Shown here: one piece after another, positions 10,361 through 23,500 of the stretch
Layout of the letters: every line of letters starts with the position of its first letter
How positions within the stretch are numbered: the first letter of the stretch is position 1
Source of the DNA: Corbicula japonica
Lineage: Eukaryota > Mollusca > Bivalvia > Venerida > Cyrenidae
Assembly: GCA_038501625.1 (NCBI GenBank)
Contig: JAZAYU010000062.1
Span: 992,001 to 1,056,000 of the forward strand
DNA length: 64,000 bases
Reading direction: 5' to 3'
Notes under the pieces: model-generated
The model's database searches: none
The model's input: only the letters and a program-made list of their open reading frames with translations
Told to the model about the DNA's origin: nothing
Position numbers and translations under genes: made by a program

Positions 10361-11265
10361 GGACTGAAGTCACAGCTTTTTAAAGTTTTGCTTTTCCAGT
10401 TTATTATTTCTTCACTGAGCGAACAAACATTTGGTACAACATTTTCTGTGAACTATTTAAGTGCTGAATCAAAGTAACACTTTCACCTTTCTATTAATAT
10501 GGGCATATCCATTCATTGTTCAAAGGGATGTTGCACATAAGATAATGAACTAATTAAATTTCTTTAGAGCAAACAGTTTAGAACCAAATCAGACTGCAGG
10601 CCAATCTAAGTATACACTGGTTAACTTTAAGGTCAACTTTTGTTTACAGAGCGCAGGACAGTCTTGTCTAAAAATACACTGTATTGTCTCAGGCAGAACA
10701 ATTTGCCCACCCAAAAAATGTATGGGTGGTGTATGGAATTTGTAAAGAAAGCAAGCAATTATAAAACTAATCAGATCAGGAATCTGTCTCTTTATGACTT
10801 TAAACTAAGGTTCTAGTTAATTAACACTTTCAGTGCTAGTTATAACTTGTGGAATATTTTGTTATATTTAGGCAATACATTTCTGCAAAACACACATATG
10901 AACATAAAACATAGATACCTAAAAATCACAGAATGGCAAGTCTACTACATTGAGGGTGTAATGGGTCAATTAATGCATTAAGACTTTTCGGCCGTCTTTG
11001 GTCCAATGCCAGAAAGCATCTCTGAATTTGCCTATTACAACTGAATGGAAATATTCTCTTGAAAATTTCATACAACTTTAACAGACCAGCTGGGGCATGA
11101 AATTAAAACTTCAATTAAACAAATTTATTCAATTTATAGTATTTCATGAAAGACATATATACATATATATATATAATATCAATCAGGTGTTAAAAAGTAG
11201 CCCTGAATTTATTTATGAACACTTATAAGCACAATAATATCAATCATAAATAGTATTAGACATTT
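10361..11265. other. XPF 3' flank, no gene seen
   Basis: AT-rich. A minus-strand AATAAA (TTTATT on + at 11208-11213), about 53 bases past the XPF stop, is a candidate poly(A) signal. Position 11157 onward is an (AT)n tract. Confidence 0.5.
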
Positions 11266-11517
11266 TCATCTTTTTCTTTTGCTCCACTTTTTAGCTAGGT
11301 CAGATTTAGCTGCTGTAGATTTACCCGTATTGGCACTATCAGTTGCATTATGTTCATTATGGAGGAAGTTCCACAACTGCTTTGCATGCTGGGAGCTACC
11401 CATAATTCCTGTCAGTTCCTGTTCACTAAGGGTAGATAACTGATGGAGATTTTCCACTTTGTTCATAATTAGCCGGTAATTTCTGGAATTCACCCCTGGC
11501 ATCCTCAGCAGCATATC
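11266..11517 (-). CDS. ERCC4: XPF exon 22, HhH2 domain and stop
   Basis: Encodes [18 protein letters not shown] followed by the second hairpin and a Lys/Arg-rich tail ending SKRKR. This is the tandem helix-hairpin-helix that dimerises with ERCC1 and binds DNA. The acceptor reads ttttctacag on the - strand. Confidence 0.96.
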   Translation of the reverse strand, partial: DMLLRMPGVNSRNYRLIMNKVENLHQLSTLSEQELTGIMGSSQHAKQLWNFLHNEHNATDSANTGKSTAAKSDLAKKWSKRKR

Positions 11518-14500
11518 CTGTAGAAAATAAACAATGACCTTTGTAGATCAAAGGTAGATCGTTTTCCACTAGATCTAATAAGTAAATTTGCACATTTAGT
11601 TTAAGCAGGGTCTATTTAATTAGTAGGGATTGATTAAATAGACCCTGGTTTAAGGCATTTTACTCCGTAAAAAAATAAGACTTGAATATACCTTATTTTA
11701 TCTAAGTCTTCGGACCCTCTAAGTGTTTGGACACCAAAATTATTTTGCCAAAATAATTTTTTTTCAGCCTCTAAAAATGGGACACTGAAAACAATATTAT
11801 TTTCGTCTCTAATTAATCGGACACTCGAACGCAATAAAACGTCATACCCTTTTACAGGCAATTATTAATCCTTCCTGTTTATCAACTCGCTATGTTGTTA
11901 TAAAAATGATGTGTATTGCTGTCTAGTGTCAGTCGTTGCTAAGCAATGTAAGTGTGTAGACAAATTATGTTTTGACTCCGAATGACTTATATCACACATT
12001 GTTCGGTCATTTTTATTTTACGATATTTTAATAATAGCATTTCTGTACAACATTCTTAATTCTTATAATGAAAAATAAAGTTGTTAAATCTTCAACGTTC
12101 GCATTTCTCCCAGAAATACGCAGGGCTAACTTAGGAGCATCGTCGCATTAAAATTAAATTTTAATAACACATAGACTAATACGAACGAAATATATTTCTG
12201 ACCGTGCAACGATCGACGTATATGTCTGATCGTGAATTTAAATTTAAAATGTTTAACTCCGATGTTTATGATATTTATTATGAGTTATAAATGACATGAA
12301 CAACGTATATTTTTAATCATGCGAATACTTGCCCCTAAAATATCCGAGAATTATTACATGTACATTGACTAAAATCATCCAGTTTACAACTGCTATGAAC
12401 ATCTGTTGAACACCTGGTCACTGACCACTTTGATCTTAAATGTCAGCGATGCTTGTGTATTTAACTTCAAAGACGCCGACATCAACTTGAAACGGTGCGC
12501 ACTGCTCGAAAATCGATTGAAGCTATTGTACAAAAGAATTTCTAACCGTCAACTAACAGGGATGATTTCATTTCTCAGTCAGCTGATTGTTTGTTGACAG
12601 CGTATCTGTGATCATTATAGCTTATCTCTGATCAGGTTGTGTGTGTATCTGCAGTATCAGCACTTTGCCGAATTAGCAGTTTACAACTAATTTATTGCAC
12701 CCTTATTAGCGACAGCCATCACATTTCCGACAATGTTGATTATACAACTATAGGATGTTTATTTAGCAACTATGGAGTTAATTGCTTGACAAAGGTAAGC
12801 AGAAATTTCAAAGGAAGAAACGTCTGACACGTGTTTACGTATTCTGGGCTTACAATTACGGACGTGTCAATTAATGTACATGTCTCTAAATTTTCGGACG
12901 ATCTTTTTTTAAATGAAAATTCTCGTCTCTAAATATTCGTTCAGCCAGAAAAATAATTATTTTTTTCCGTCCGAAGACTTAGATAAAATACGGTAGTAAA
13001 AATTGTTGCTTACATATTTTGTATCAATTCTAATGGACTAATAGCATTTAGATTTTTTCCATCATTGCATTCTGAATCATAAAACTTAATTATATTATAC
13101 TGGCTGCATTATACAAGTGTCTGTAAAGGGTAAATACATGAAGGGTTAATTCCACTCAACCATGACATCCCATTCACTTATTGGTTTCTTTCTAAGAGGA
13201 ACTTACCTGCGAATTGTGACTATATCTGTCGGACATTTCAATATCATCGACTGATGTCACTGTCATGGCATCTACTGCATTGGGTTGATCTCTGCCAGTC
13301 TGAATATACAGTAACACATATTACACACATTCTGTTACCACTTTACTCCTTTGGCTATGGCTTTTATTCCATGAGCAAACAGTGTAGATCCGAGATCAGT
13401 CAGCACCTGCATGCCGCTGATCAGGATCAGAGTACTCAGCTTGGTTCTTATGCATGCTGGTGACAACTGATCATCTATTAGGTATTAAAACTTCAACAGT
13501 GTGGCTTCCATTGTTTGAAAATAATCTCGGCAATAAAACACATTCAGCCGGGCCATGTCAATGCCACTTTATAATGATAACTTTTCAAACTACCTTGAGT
13601 TCTTCAAACAGTTCAGCCGTGGCGTATGGACTTTGACACCAGAGTATTCTGAGTTTAGGGAAATGGAGAGTGAGCAACGTGAGGCGTGTCGTCGTCTCCT
13701 GTACCGACACATCATTAGAGATCTGGTATTTACCCTGAAATACAATAATTCATTGTATACATACTGGATCTGACACAAGTTGTTGTTTTATACATAAACC
13801 TATTAAGCCAGTTCAGGAAAACTGTTACAGAGCAAGCCTCTGGCAAGCTAAACAAATTTCCTGGACAAGTTAATTTTTTGTGTGTGCATGTTAATTAAAA
13901 AGAAGTGTCAGATTCTTTTCACTATGTGCTTCCAAATTAAATAAATCAGTTAAAACTAGACTGTGTCCTCGAGACCCGATGCCCCTACTGCTACAACATT
14001 TGTAACAAAGGGCCATAACTCTGGTAAAATGGCTGTAGGAAAATCTTTTCTTTACTTCATCTACACATCCTGCTTGATCATCTGTGTAAGTTTGAAAGAA
14101 ATTTGCCCAATGGTTAATGAGGAGTTGATGCTGCAAGATTTGGGGGACATATGTGTAGACAGACGGATGGACAAGTGCAACTCTGTATGCCTCCCACTTT
14201 GTGGGGGCATGACAATCTTTGTTGGTTGTTTTATACCGGTGTAACAAAATTATTCAATATGGGTGTATTACACAGTAAAGAATGGTTAACCTGTGATAAA
14301 TGTTGCTCTTTTTCATAACTAGTTTTAATCTGTCCAAACATTTATATTACATCTTACCGTATTCACATTTTTACAGAACCTGTGCAAATAGTTTTAAATC
14401 AGATTATTCTTCAAAAAATGTCTTCAAGATCTTTGTTACAAGTGTGTATTTGTCGAATTTACCTTTAATTGAAGAATTCAATATATTAATTCATTGACTA

Positions 14501-17500
14501 TAATATATTATTTTATACCCATGAATGATTTTAGCATAGTGCAATTTTAATCCACAAGATTGATAAAACTCGTCGGATTAGTAATTTTGTATTGGACAAC
14601 ATCGTTTTCCAATTCTTTATTTTGCAGCTTCCTGTGTTCACTGTTTTACAACCTTTATGATATTGTTAAGCCATTCATAAATTGCCTTTGCCATTCATAA
14701 ATTTACTATCGTGTTACTATTTTTATATCTATATTATGTAAATCACGTTGTTGACTTAAATTTTGTTGTTTATTTTAATTCAATTTGTTTTGAGTGAGTA
14801 GGGTATATAATAAAAGGAACATTATAACAATATGGAGTCTGTAAGTTCCTATTATCTTTCATTGCATATGTAAACCTAATCACACCCGACCTTGGGTCTC
14901 GCGTGATATTGTTTACATACCCAACTCAAAAAATACGAACCTACAGATTGCATACTATTATAATATTTCATATTTATTGTATTGGTAAACAGTGTAGATC
15001 TAGATCAGCTGACACATCTGTACCAGCTGATCACAATATACACACTCATTTTTAAATTCAATTGTTTAAATTTGACCAAGATGCAGTGTATATCCAGATC
15101 AGATGGCATGGATGTGCCAGATGATTAGGATCTACACAAGTCGCACACGTGTTAAAATGAGTATATATATGGAGTAAAGGCATTATAAATATGATTCAAG
15201 TTACTTACCATGAACTGTGTAACACATATGGTAATTGTCATACCTGAAGTGAGAAGGACTTATTCGCATCAAACTCAATGAGAAGTATCGGACGTTTGTA
15301 GTAGCGACACATGGACACACACTGGTTGTACAGGCGACCATTGTTGAGGGAACCAATCAGATCAGAGACACTCTTCCTCTCCACACAGATGTCTGGTGTC
15401 AAGATGTAATCTCCAACCTGTAAGCCAAGCCAGTTAATTAATCCTTTCCTCCATGGATACACGTTTATCACATGGGCAACCAGTGTAAATCCATTTGCTG
15501 TCTGATCAGGATCGACACTTTTCACTTTCAGATCCACTGGGTTATTTCTGACCAAGAAGCAAACAGAATAGATTCAGATCAGATGGTCTGAATGTGCAAC
15601 TGATCTGGATCTACACTGGTCTCCATGGTGATAAAACGCATATCAGTGAAGTTAAGACTTGAGGTAATAAGTTTTTGTTGTCCATGGAGTAATGTTAAAT
15701 AGCTGTCCAAAACACTGAATACAAATTCACATTTCTAAATATTTTACAAGGTATTTTTGTGTGAAGTAAAACCTTATTATCATGCACAACTGCAAAGAAA
15801 TATCTCTCACTAATAAATAGAAAGGTAGAAATAAATGCAGATGATTTTCTGGATTACTTTCCTTTGAGTAAACAAAGCTCCGTGTTGACGTACCTCCAGT
15901 GTAACAGGCTCTATATCCATCCCTCTCTTATGAATGAGTGACGGAAGCTCACTCCTAAACTCGCGCATATCAACTATCACCTGAAAATTCAAGTATTCTT
16001 GGATCACAGGGAACAAACAAGCCCCAAATTAGCTCCTTGTAAATGTAACCCTTGTTTTACTATTTGTTCACACTCGATATACTTTTTGTGCCACATAAAA
16101 CAAAATACAGTGAAACCCCTCTATAACGGATACCTAAGGGACTGAGGGAAAGTGTCCTTAATAGTGGGTTGTCCTTAATTGTGGGTTTAAATCAAGAAGA
16201 AGAGAACATGTCTGTTTTTTAAAAAATCGCCCATAATACCGGAGTGCCCGTAATATTGAGTGTCCTTATTAATGAGGGGTTATACTGTAATTGTTCAAAT
16301 CTGGTGTTAAAATTGGGCTATAGTTAAACACACTTATTACATGTGTTACTATAAATAGTAACAAATTTACGTTACGACCGGAAGCGTTATTCAAGGTCGC
16401 AGGGCATTAACTTATGAGAGGCAGGGCCATTATCGATAATGGCCCTGCGATTTTATTTTTAGGTTTTCAATTGTTATCATTGGTTAAATCACATTTCATC
16501 ATTAAAACAGAATAAATATATTGTACATACCCGTAAAATATTCCCAATTTAAAATCACTTCTTTCCTTTTTCTTTTCCATTCATTTGTACCATAATCTAA
16601 TATTCACATAGCTAGCCTAAAAGCCTGGTGAAAAGAAGCTCGCAGCAGAGGTATAAGAATGAAACACTCTCAATTCATTGCGTTTACAGACTCATACCAC
16701 ATTTATCACTTCTAGCATTCAAAGTTTAGCAAATCCCTATCCTTTCCCTTATTTAAAACAAAATAAACAAATGGTACTGAATGAAATAGTAAACATTCGT
16801 TTAATTACGTCACAAAAAAACTCAAATGACGTAGTCACTGACAACATGATGTAGTAATTGTATCAATGAAAGTGCCCAATCAAGTACAATGTGAAGGGAC
16901 ATTAATTAACGTACACATGTAATAAATAGGTAAATAAATCGGCAAGCAGTGCCACTTGTCGATAATGGCCCTGCCATATAATAATGTCCCTCGGGCTAAA
17001 GCCCTCGGGCCATTATCGACAAGTGGCACTGCTTGCCCATTTATTAACCTATACTTAAATACTTTGGTCTGATATTGAATAACATTATTATAATGCCCTG
17101 TCAGAATGAACAGACTGTCACTCTTCCAGAAAAGTTAAGTCATTTGTTCATAGCAATATAAAAGATTAAGACTGACGAGTTAACCGCCTCGAACCAAATT
17201 TTGCCTTTCTATGCTTACATAGATGTAGATAACAGACACAATATATCTTCAGGCATGTTTTGAATTAATCTATAATACTGAGGTACCTTATTAGATGAGG
17301 GCTGTTGCACTTGCTGTCCCCCCTTCCTGGTGTTGGCTGAAGCTCCTGCAGGAGTTACGTCCCTTACAAGGTTCAGATCATTTTCCATTTTCCCCTCTCT
17401 CTCCTCAGGGATCACCATAGTCTAAAACGAATCCAGATGATTGGTTAACACATATTTCCTGCTAGTGTCACATGTCATTGTGTACAGTATTTTATGATCT

Positions 17501-20500
17501 CCGAGTAATCTTTTGGACCAGTTTCCAATGCTTTTTTTTCTCTTTTCACTGTATACTGTGAACACATTAATATTCATGGCATATTAATTTTTGTGGAATT
17601 TGTGGTGTGTTGACCCACTTATTTAAATGAAAACAAAATATAAAATTGTAAATAAAGGTAAAAACCATGAATTTCAGTACCCACAAAAAGCAATTTTACT
17701 GAAAACCACGAAATTTTATGGCCATGAAAATGAATGCAATCCCATATGTCCTTACCGATCTTTGCACCATTATAATGCAGGAGTCTATAGGCAGCTAGAT
17801 ACACACTATACACTAAGGTACATAATCAGCTTGTACTTACCACTTTCCCTTGGATCAGGTTATTATCTTAATCAGAGCACGCAGACAGAGGTTATTTAGA
17901 TTGCAGTCAAAAGCAGAATTCTACAGACAACTAACAAACACAACACTGTACAAACCACTTTCTCCAGGATTAGGTACTCAAAAGCTTCCATCTCTTTCCT
18001 GTATACATGAGCAGACTTTCTGGGTGACTTACCGTACTTATAGTGTACGTACCGCCTTTTCTCGGATCAGGTACTCAAATGCTTCCTTCTCTTTCCTCAG
18101 TGTGGTCAGATATCTCTGCTCCTCTACAGATCCTGTATACATGAGGAAGTAAACTCTCAGAGGGCTCTCTTGGTGACTGGCACGATATACCTGCATAATG
18201 TATAGGAAAAAACCAACAGATAAACAAAGTGTATATCATGAGCCACAATAACGCAGCAACAGCTAGGTAATAGATGCATGACTTGCACGAAAATAACATT
18301 TTACAAGTTTTTTTTCAAGTATTCAGAAAAATAAACAAAACACTTGCTGTGCTATCATTATATTTCAAGGTGGTTTAAATTCCATGTAGTTCGTACTAAG
18401 TTCACAAAATCAAACCTTAGCAAAAGCAAACTATTGATTACTTACTCTTATAAAATGATACACATGTGCAAATCCATTACTGAAGGTTATAAAACTGAGC
18501 ATGGAAACAAATCTCAAATCTCAAGCATCTGATTGGCTGAACTGGCGACTGGTCGCCATTTCAGCCAATCAGATGCTTGAGATTTGAGACTCGTTTCCAT
18601 GCTCAGTTTTATAACCTTGTGCACATGTCTGCATGAAAATGTCATTTATGTCTTTTGGTCATAGTTTTACAGTAGCTCCTGACAGCTACTGGTCTACTGC
18701 CAGTAGAGTATTTACATCTGGCAGCAATTGTACATATACTTTTGAGTGGTTGAAACAAAGAAAAACTTATACAAGAACGATACTGACCTCAACCTGTCTA
18801 ACAAACTCCATATCAGGATCATACAGTATGATGTATCTGGGCTGGACTTCTGCTAGGGTTCGTACCAGGCTGAACGGATCCGAGCAGTCATGTAGGGGGT
18901 GCAGAATGGTCACTGGGTCAGGTAACACACCGTAGTACACATCCCCAGTGGTTAATGAACCACCTTCATCTGGCTGAAAGAAGGGTGTTAAAAGATTATC
19001 ATATGGTTTTGTAGAGTATATTACCATGTTCAGCATACATGAATGTACACATAGCTAATTGGTAAGAATAACAAATTTTAATTAACACAGAAAGCTTGTT
19101 ACTTTGTGTTTACTTATTATGCAGGAATTCTTCAAGCTTTAAAGATCAGCAGAAACGTGTTATTCTGTTTGCTAACACATATGTTAAGTGTTATTGAAAC
19201 AGATATATGAAAATATTTCTCAACAATGTGCGAGTATTTCTAATTATTATACTGCAAAGAAATTTGCTTGAATTTGATTGGATAATGTGCCGTTGATGTA
19301 AATCCGTATTTACGGATCGGCCGTAGATATTAACGCACGTGCCTTAATTTCCCTCTCTGGCCTCCTACCTTTTGTTGTCGTCCGCCATTTTGTTTTGAAT
19401 TTCCGGAAAAATGCATAATTTGAAGCCGATCTTGTAAATTATAAAGCGATATGCGTAGGGATTACTAAAATTGTTACAGAAAATATTTGTGTCTTGTTGT
19501 AACGTAGAAAACAATGAGATTATTCCTATAATTTTGTAAATAAATATCAAATCGATAGTCCATTCAATTTCTATAGAAGTGACGTCATGCAGGTAAATTA
19601 ATGACGTCAGACATGTAATTTTTGAGGTTCTCAGAGGGGAATTAAGCCGTTCGGCATTAAATAAGCGAAATAAATGAAAATTCGATGTTTTCTAACTATT
19701 TTTGTCTGAAAAAGTCTTTGCAGTATAATAAAACAAATATTTGGTTTCTTGAAAGGGTATGTGAGGATATGTTGCCGGTCTAGGTGTCATATTATCCCTC
19801 GCCAGCGGCTCGGGTAATATGACACCCAGACCGGCAATATATCCTCACATTCCCTGTCAAGAAACCAAATAACTATATAATATGTAAGCATCTTCTAAAC
19901 ATACACCAGCATCAAAACTGTGGGCATCTAAAAACATAACTCAAGTGATCTTCCCTTTTAAAGAGTTCCAGCTAGCACATTTGTTATACACTGTTGGCTT
20001 CTTGATTTATTACATTATTTCTGACCCAGAAGAGAACAGTTTAGATCCTGGTTAGATGGCACCTGGATCTACACTGTTCACACAGGTTTGATGCCCCGTA
20101 TTGCTACATAAATATCTCAGATTAACACAGCATGTTCTTCAATATATATATTTATTATATACAGAACACAAACTTTTTTGTCTCCATTCTCGTTAGATTT
20201 TCCAGCCATCATCTGTGTCAAGGTCACGGTGTCCTCCATCGTATTTGTCTTCTGTTTTTTGTGCTTACTTGCTGGTCTCTTCTGTAAAATGACAGGGATC
20301 ATTTTAGCTTTATTGTTATCACCATTGATATTTACTCTATTGGCACTATACATTCTTTTGTAGTCGTATCTGTTATCAATATTTGCTGTATGAGATATGG
20401 TACAAGACTCGGTATATTGTATGAAAATAAAGACATTTATTTAACCTTTACTCCATATATACCTGTTTCAAGATCCAGATCAGCCAGAACAACCATGCTA

Positions 20501-23500
20501 TCTGATCAATATCTATACTGTTAGATTCATGAGGTTATTTCTGACAAGTAGCGAATAGTGTAGATCCAGATCACATGACATGGATGTGACAGGTGATCTT
20601 GATCTACACTGTTTGCACATAGATAAAATTATAAAACCCATCAATAAGAAGTAAAGGATCATCTGAAGCAAAAAATATGTAGATGTACATTGTTTCAAGT
20701 AATTATAAATATATTCGTGATGCTTTGTAAAGTTAAATGTACAAACTCTGAAACTGATATTGTAAAAAAAACTCTGAAATTGTTATTGTAAAAAAAATAA
20801 TTACCAAAAAATCCTAATGTAATCTTAATGTAATCAATTATTTTTGTAGTTGATCTGATATGCAAGCAGTGCCCAAGGCTATAAATCTGAGTATGAAAAC
20901 CAGTCTCAAATCTCAAGCATCTGATTGGCTGAAATGGCGACCAGTCGCCATTTCAGCCAATCAGATGCTTGAGATTTGAGACTGGTTTTCAAACTCAGTT
21001 TTATAAGCTTCAGCCCTGGAGTGAATCTACAAGTGGTTCCAAATGCCACTTTAGTGTTAACCCTTTACCACATACATAAGTTTATCACCAGTGAACATCA
21101 GCACCATCTAAGTTTACACTGGTCAAATAACATAATGAATCTAAAAGCAAACAGTGTGTAGATCCTGATCGGACAGCATCAATGTGCTCACTGATCTATA
21201 TCTACACTTTTCGCCCAGGAATAAATACCTATCCCATGGAGTAAAAGGTTAAACATTTGTGTGTAACAGTATACAGTTATTTCATATGTGATTTGGAAAT
21301 AGTCAAACTGTTGGCCCGAGGTGGAGGGGATAGTGTTTTGAACTGTTGCCCGAGGCCATTGGCCGAGGGCAACAGTTCAAAACACTATCCCCGACACCGA
21401 GGGACAACTGTTGACTGTTCCCAAATCAAATATGAAATAACTGTTTTATTACCTGATCAATTACTGTTTTAACAGTACTTACAGATGAAAAAATGAACAA
21501 ATATATAATTTTGGCAATATGTTTTAATTAAACTTTTTAAATTTAACAATCTTGTAACTATGTCACACCGCCAACATTTTGTATATCAGTAGGTTTTCAT
21601 ATGTTTTTCTCTGTTATTTCATAAAAAACTTAAGGAAACTGTCATTTTGCTGACAAAGGTTTAATTTGTTTAAATAGAGCTACTTCATCACATTTTATTT
21701 ATGGAGAAGTCTTTACTGTTCCACATGACGTCATGACGTCAGAGCACACAAGGGAAACAGTCGAAACTATTGACCGGTCAACAGTTCGCAAACATGGACT
21801 TGTTTAGAATTTCAGAAAACAGTCAAAACTACCAAATTACATTTATATAAGGTATCAGGTAATAATAATGTTTACCTTGACCTCCTCAATGTACTCTCCC
21901 TTGTTAGCCAGGGACTTGTTGTACAGTCTTGCTAAAAGGCTGTTGCTGCCGTCACACAAAAACTGAAATCAATAAAAAAACCAGCAAAACTCTTATTTAT
22001 AAAATACAGAATCCGAGAGCACATATGCATGTGTTAGGAGTGTACACACCCTATTATAAATGCATCAGAATCTGATGAACATCACAAAACTGACAGCTAC
22101 ACTTTGAAAAATAATGTGTAGATGTTCAACTAAAGATCTCAGGAGGCAATACTAATTGTAAATTGGCCAAGTGTTGTTTAATTTTACAAAATTTCCAAGT
22201 GGAAACCTTTGAAACATACAGTCAAACTGTCATGAGTTAGGGTAAGTTGTCACAAATTTGATAAGCAGGTTGTGTTAACCAAGGGGTAACTGATTTAGTT
22301 AATAAAACAGAAGAAAACTTGTTTTAAAGAATTTGTCCATTTTTGATGTGATTTTAAACTTGCTTCTATTTATAGTATGCTAATGGACAAAAATCTTGTA
22401 CAGTCTACAGTTTTCAAAACATTACTCCAACGGTAGTACTGGCTCAAATTACGAAATTCTTTTTTAATTGAATGCATATAAATGTCCACTATCCAAAAAT
22501 ACCAAATTTATGAGTGTGCGATCAAAACTTCACATGTTTAAAAGACTTTTGTCCATGAGTATATTTTAAATGAAAAATGAATGATGAAGATGAGCTCTAG
22601 GCTTATATTTTAAGTTCAACATTGATTTTGAGTCCACAAATAAAGTTCAAATGATGATATCTAAAACATGGATTAAATTCTACTGCTGATATCTTAACAA
22701 TGGATAACATTCAACCATAGATATTCAAACAATTGACAAACAAAATTTTAATGCTGGTTTGAAGGTTATAAAGCTGAGATTGGAAACCAGTCTCAAATCT
22801 CAAGCATCTGATTGGCTGAAATGGCGACTGGTTGCTAATTCAGCCAACCAGATGCTTGAGATTTGAGACTGGTTTCCATGCTCAGTTTTATAACCTTGGG
22901 CACTGGTATCTTAAACATGGATACAGAATATGAATTATGAATAAATTCCAACTGCTGATATCTTAACCATTAAAAAAGAATATTCAAACAAATGCGCCAT
23001 CACCATTCTCCCATAGACCCACCCTGAGAAGATACCCAGTAGTACACCAGTTTGTTCTAAAATACTAGTAAACAGTGTCACATGTAAACAGGTAAGTACA
23101 TAATTCTGGTAACAAATGTTGACAATGAACTCTACCTCTTTGATCTGGGCACATGTCCTGTCATCCTCCGCAGCAATAAGAACCCTACCAGGTCCGAGAC
23201 TCTCGTCAGCTGACTTGTTGTGCTCCGAGATCTCATCTACCACCTCTAGTAGGGCCTCCCACTTTGGACATGGCTCCAACTCTGGAACATCTACCAGACA
23301 ATAATAAGAACAAGTTGATCATACAGCACTATACATTCACATTTATCCAAGCAATTAAAAACTTTTTTTGTTCAGTGCCTTTGTCTGCAAAGTTTTTAGC
23401 TACATGAATACAATCATGCCTTAGTATCAACTTTATTATGCTGAAAATAATTAACGCCAAAAATTCCAAACTTAACTTTTGCTGGTACAGAGTAACAAGA

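Noticed and set aside
13891..14247. 118-codon minus and 93-codon plus frames
   Set aside because: Both lie in the inverted copy of the CCCCCAC-end repeat also found at 8767-9015, so they are repeat-derived.
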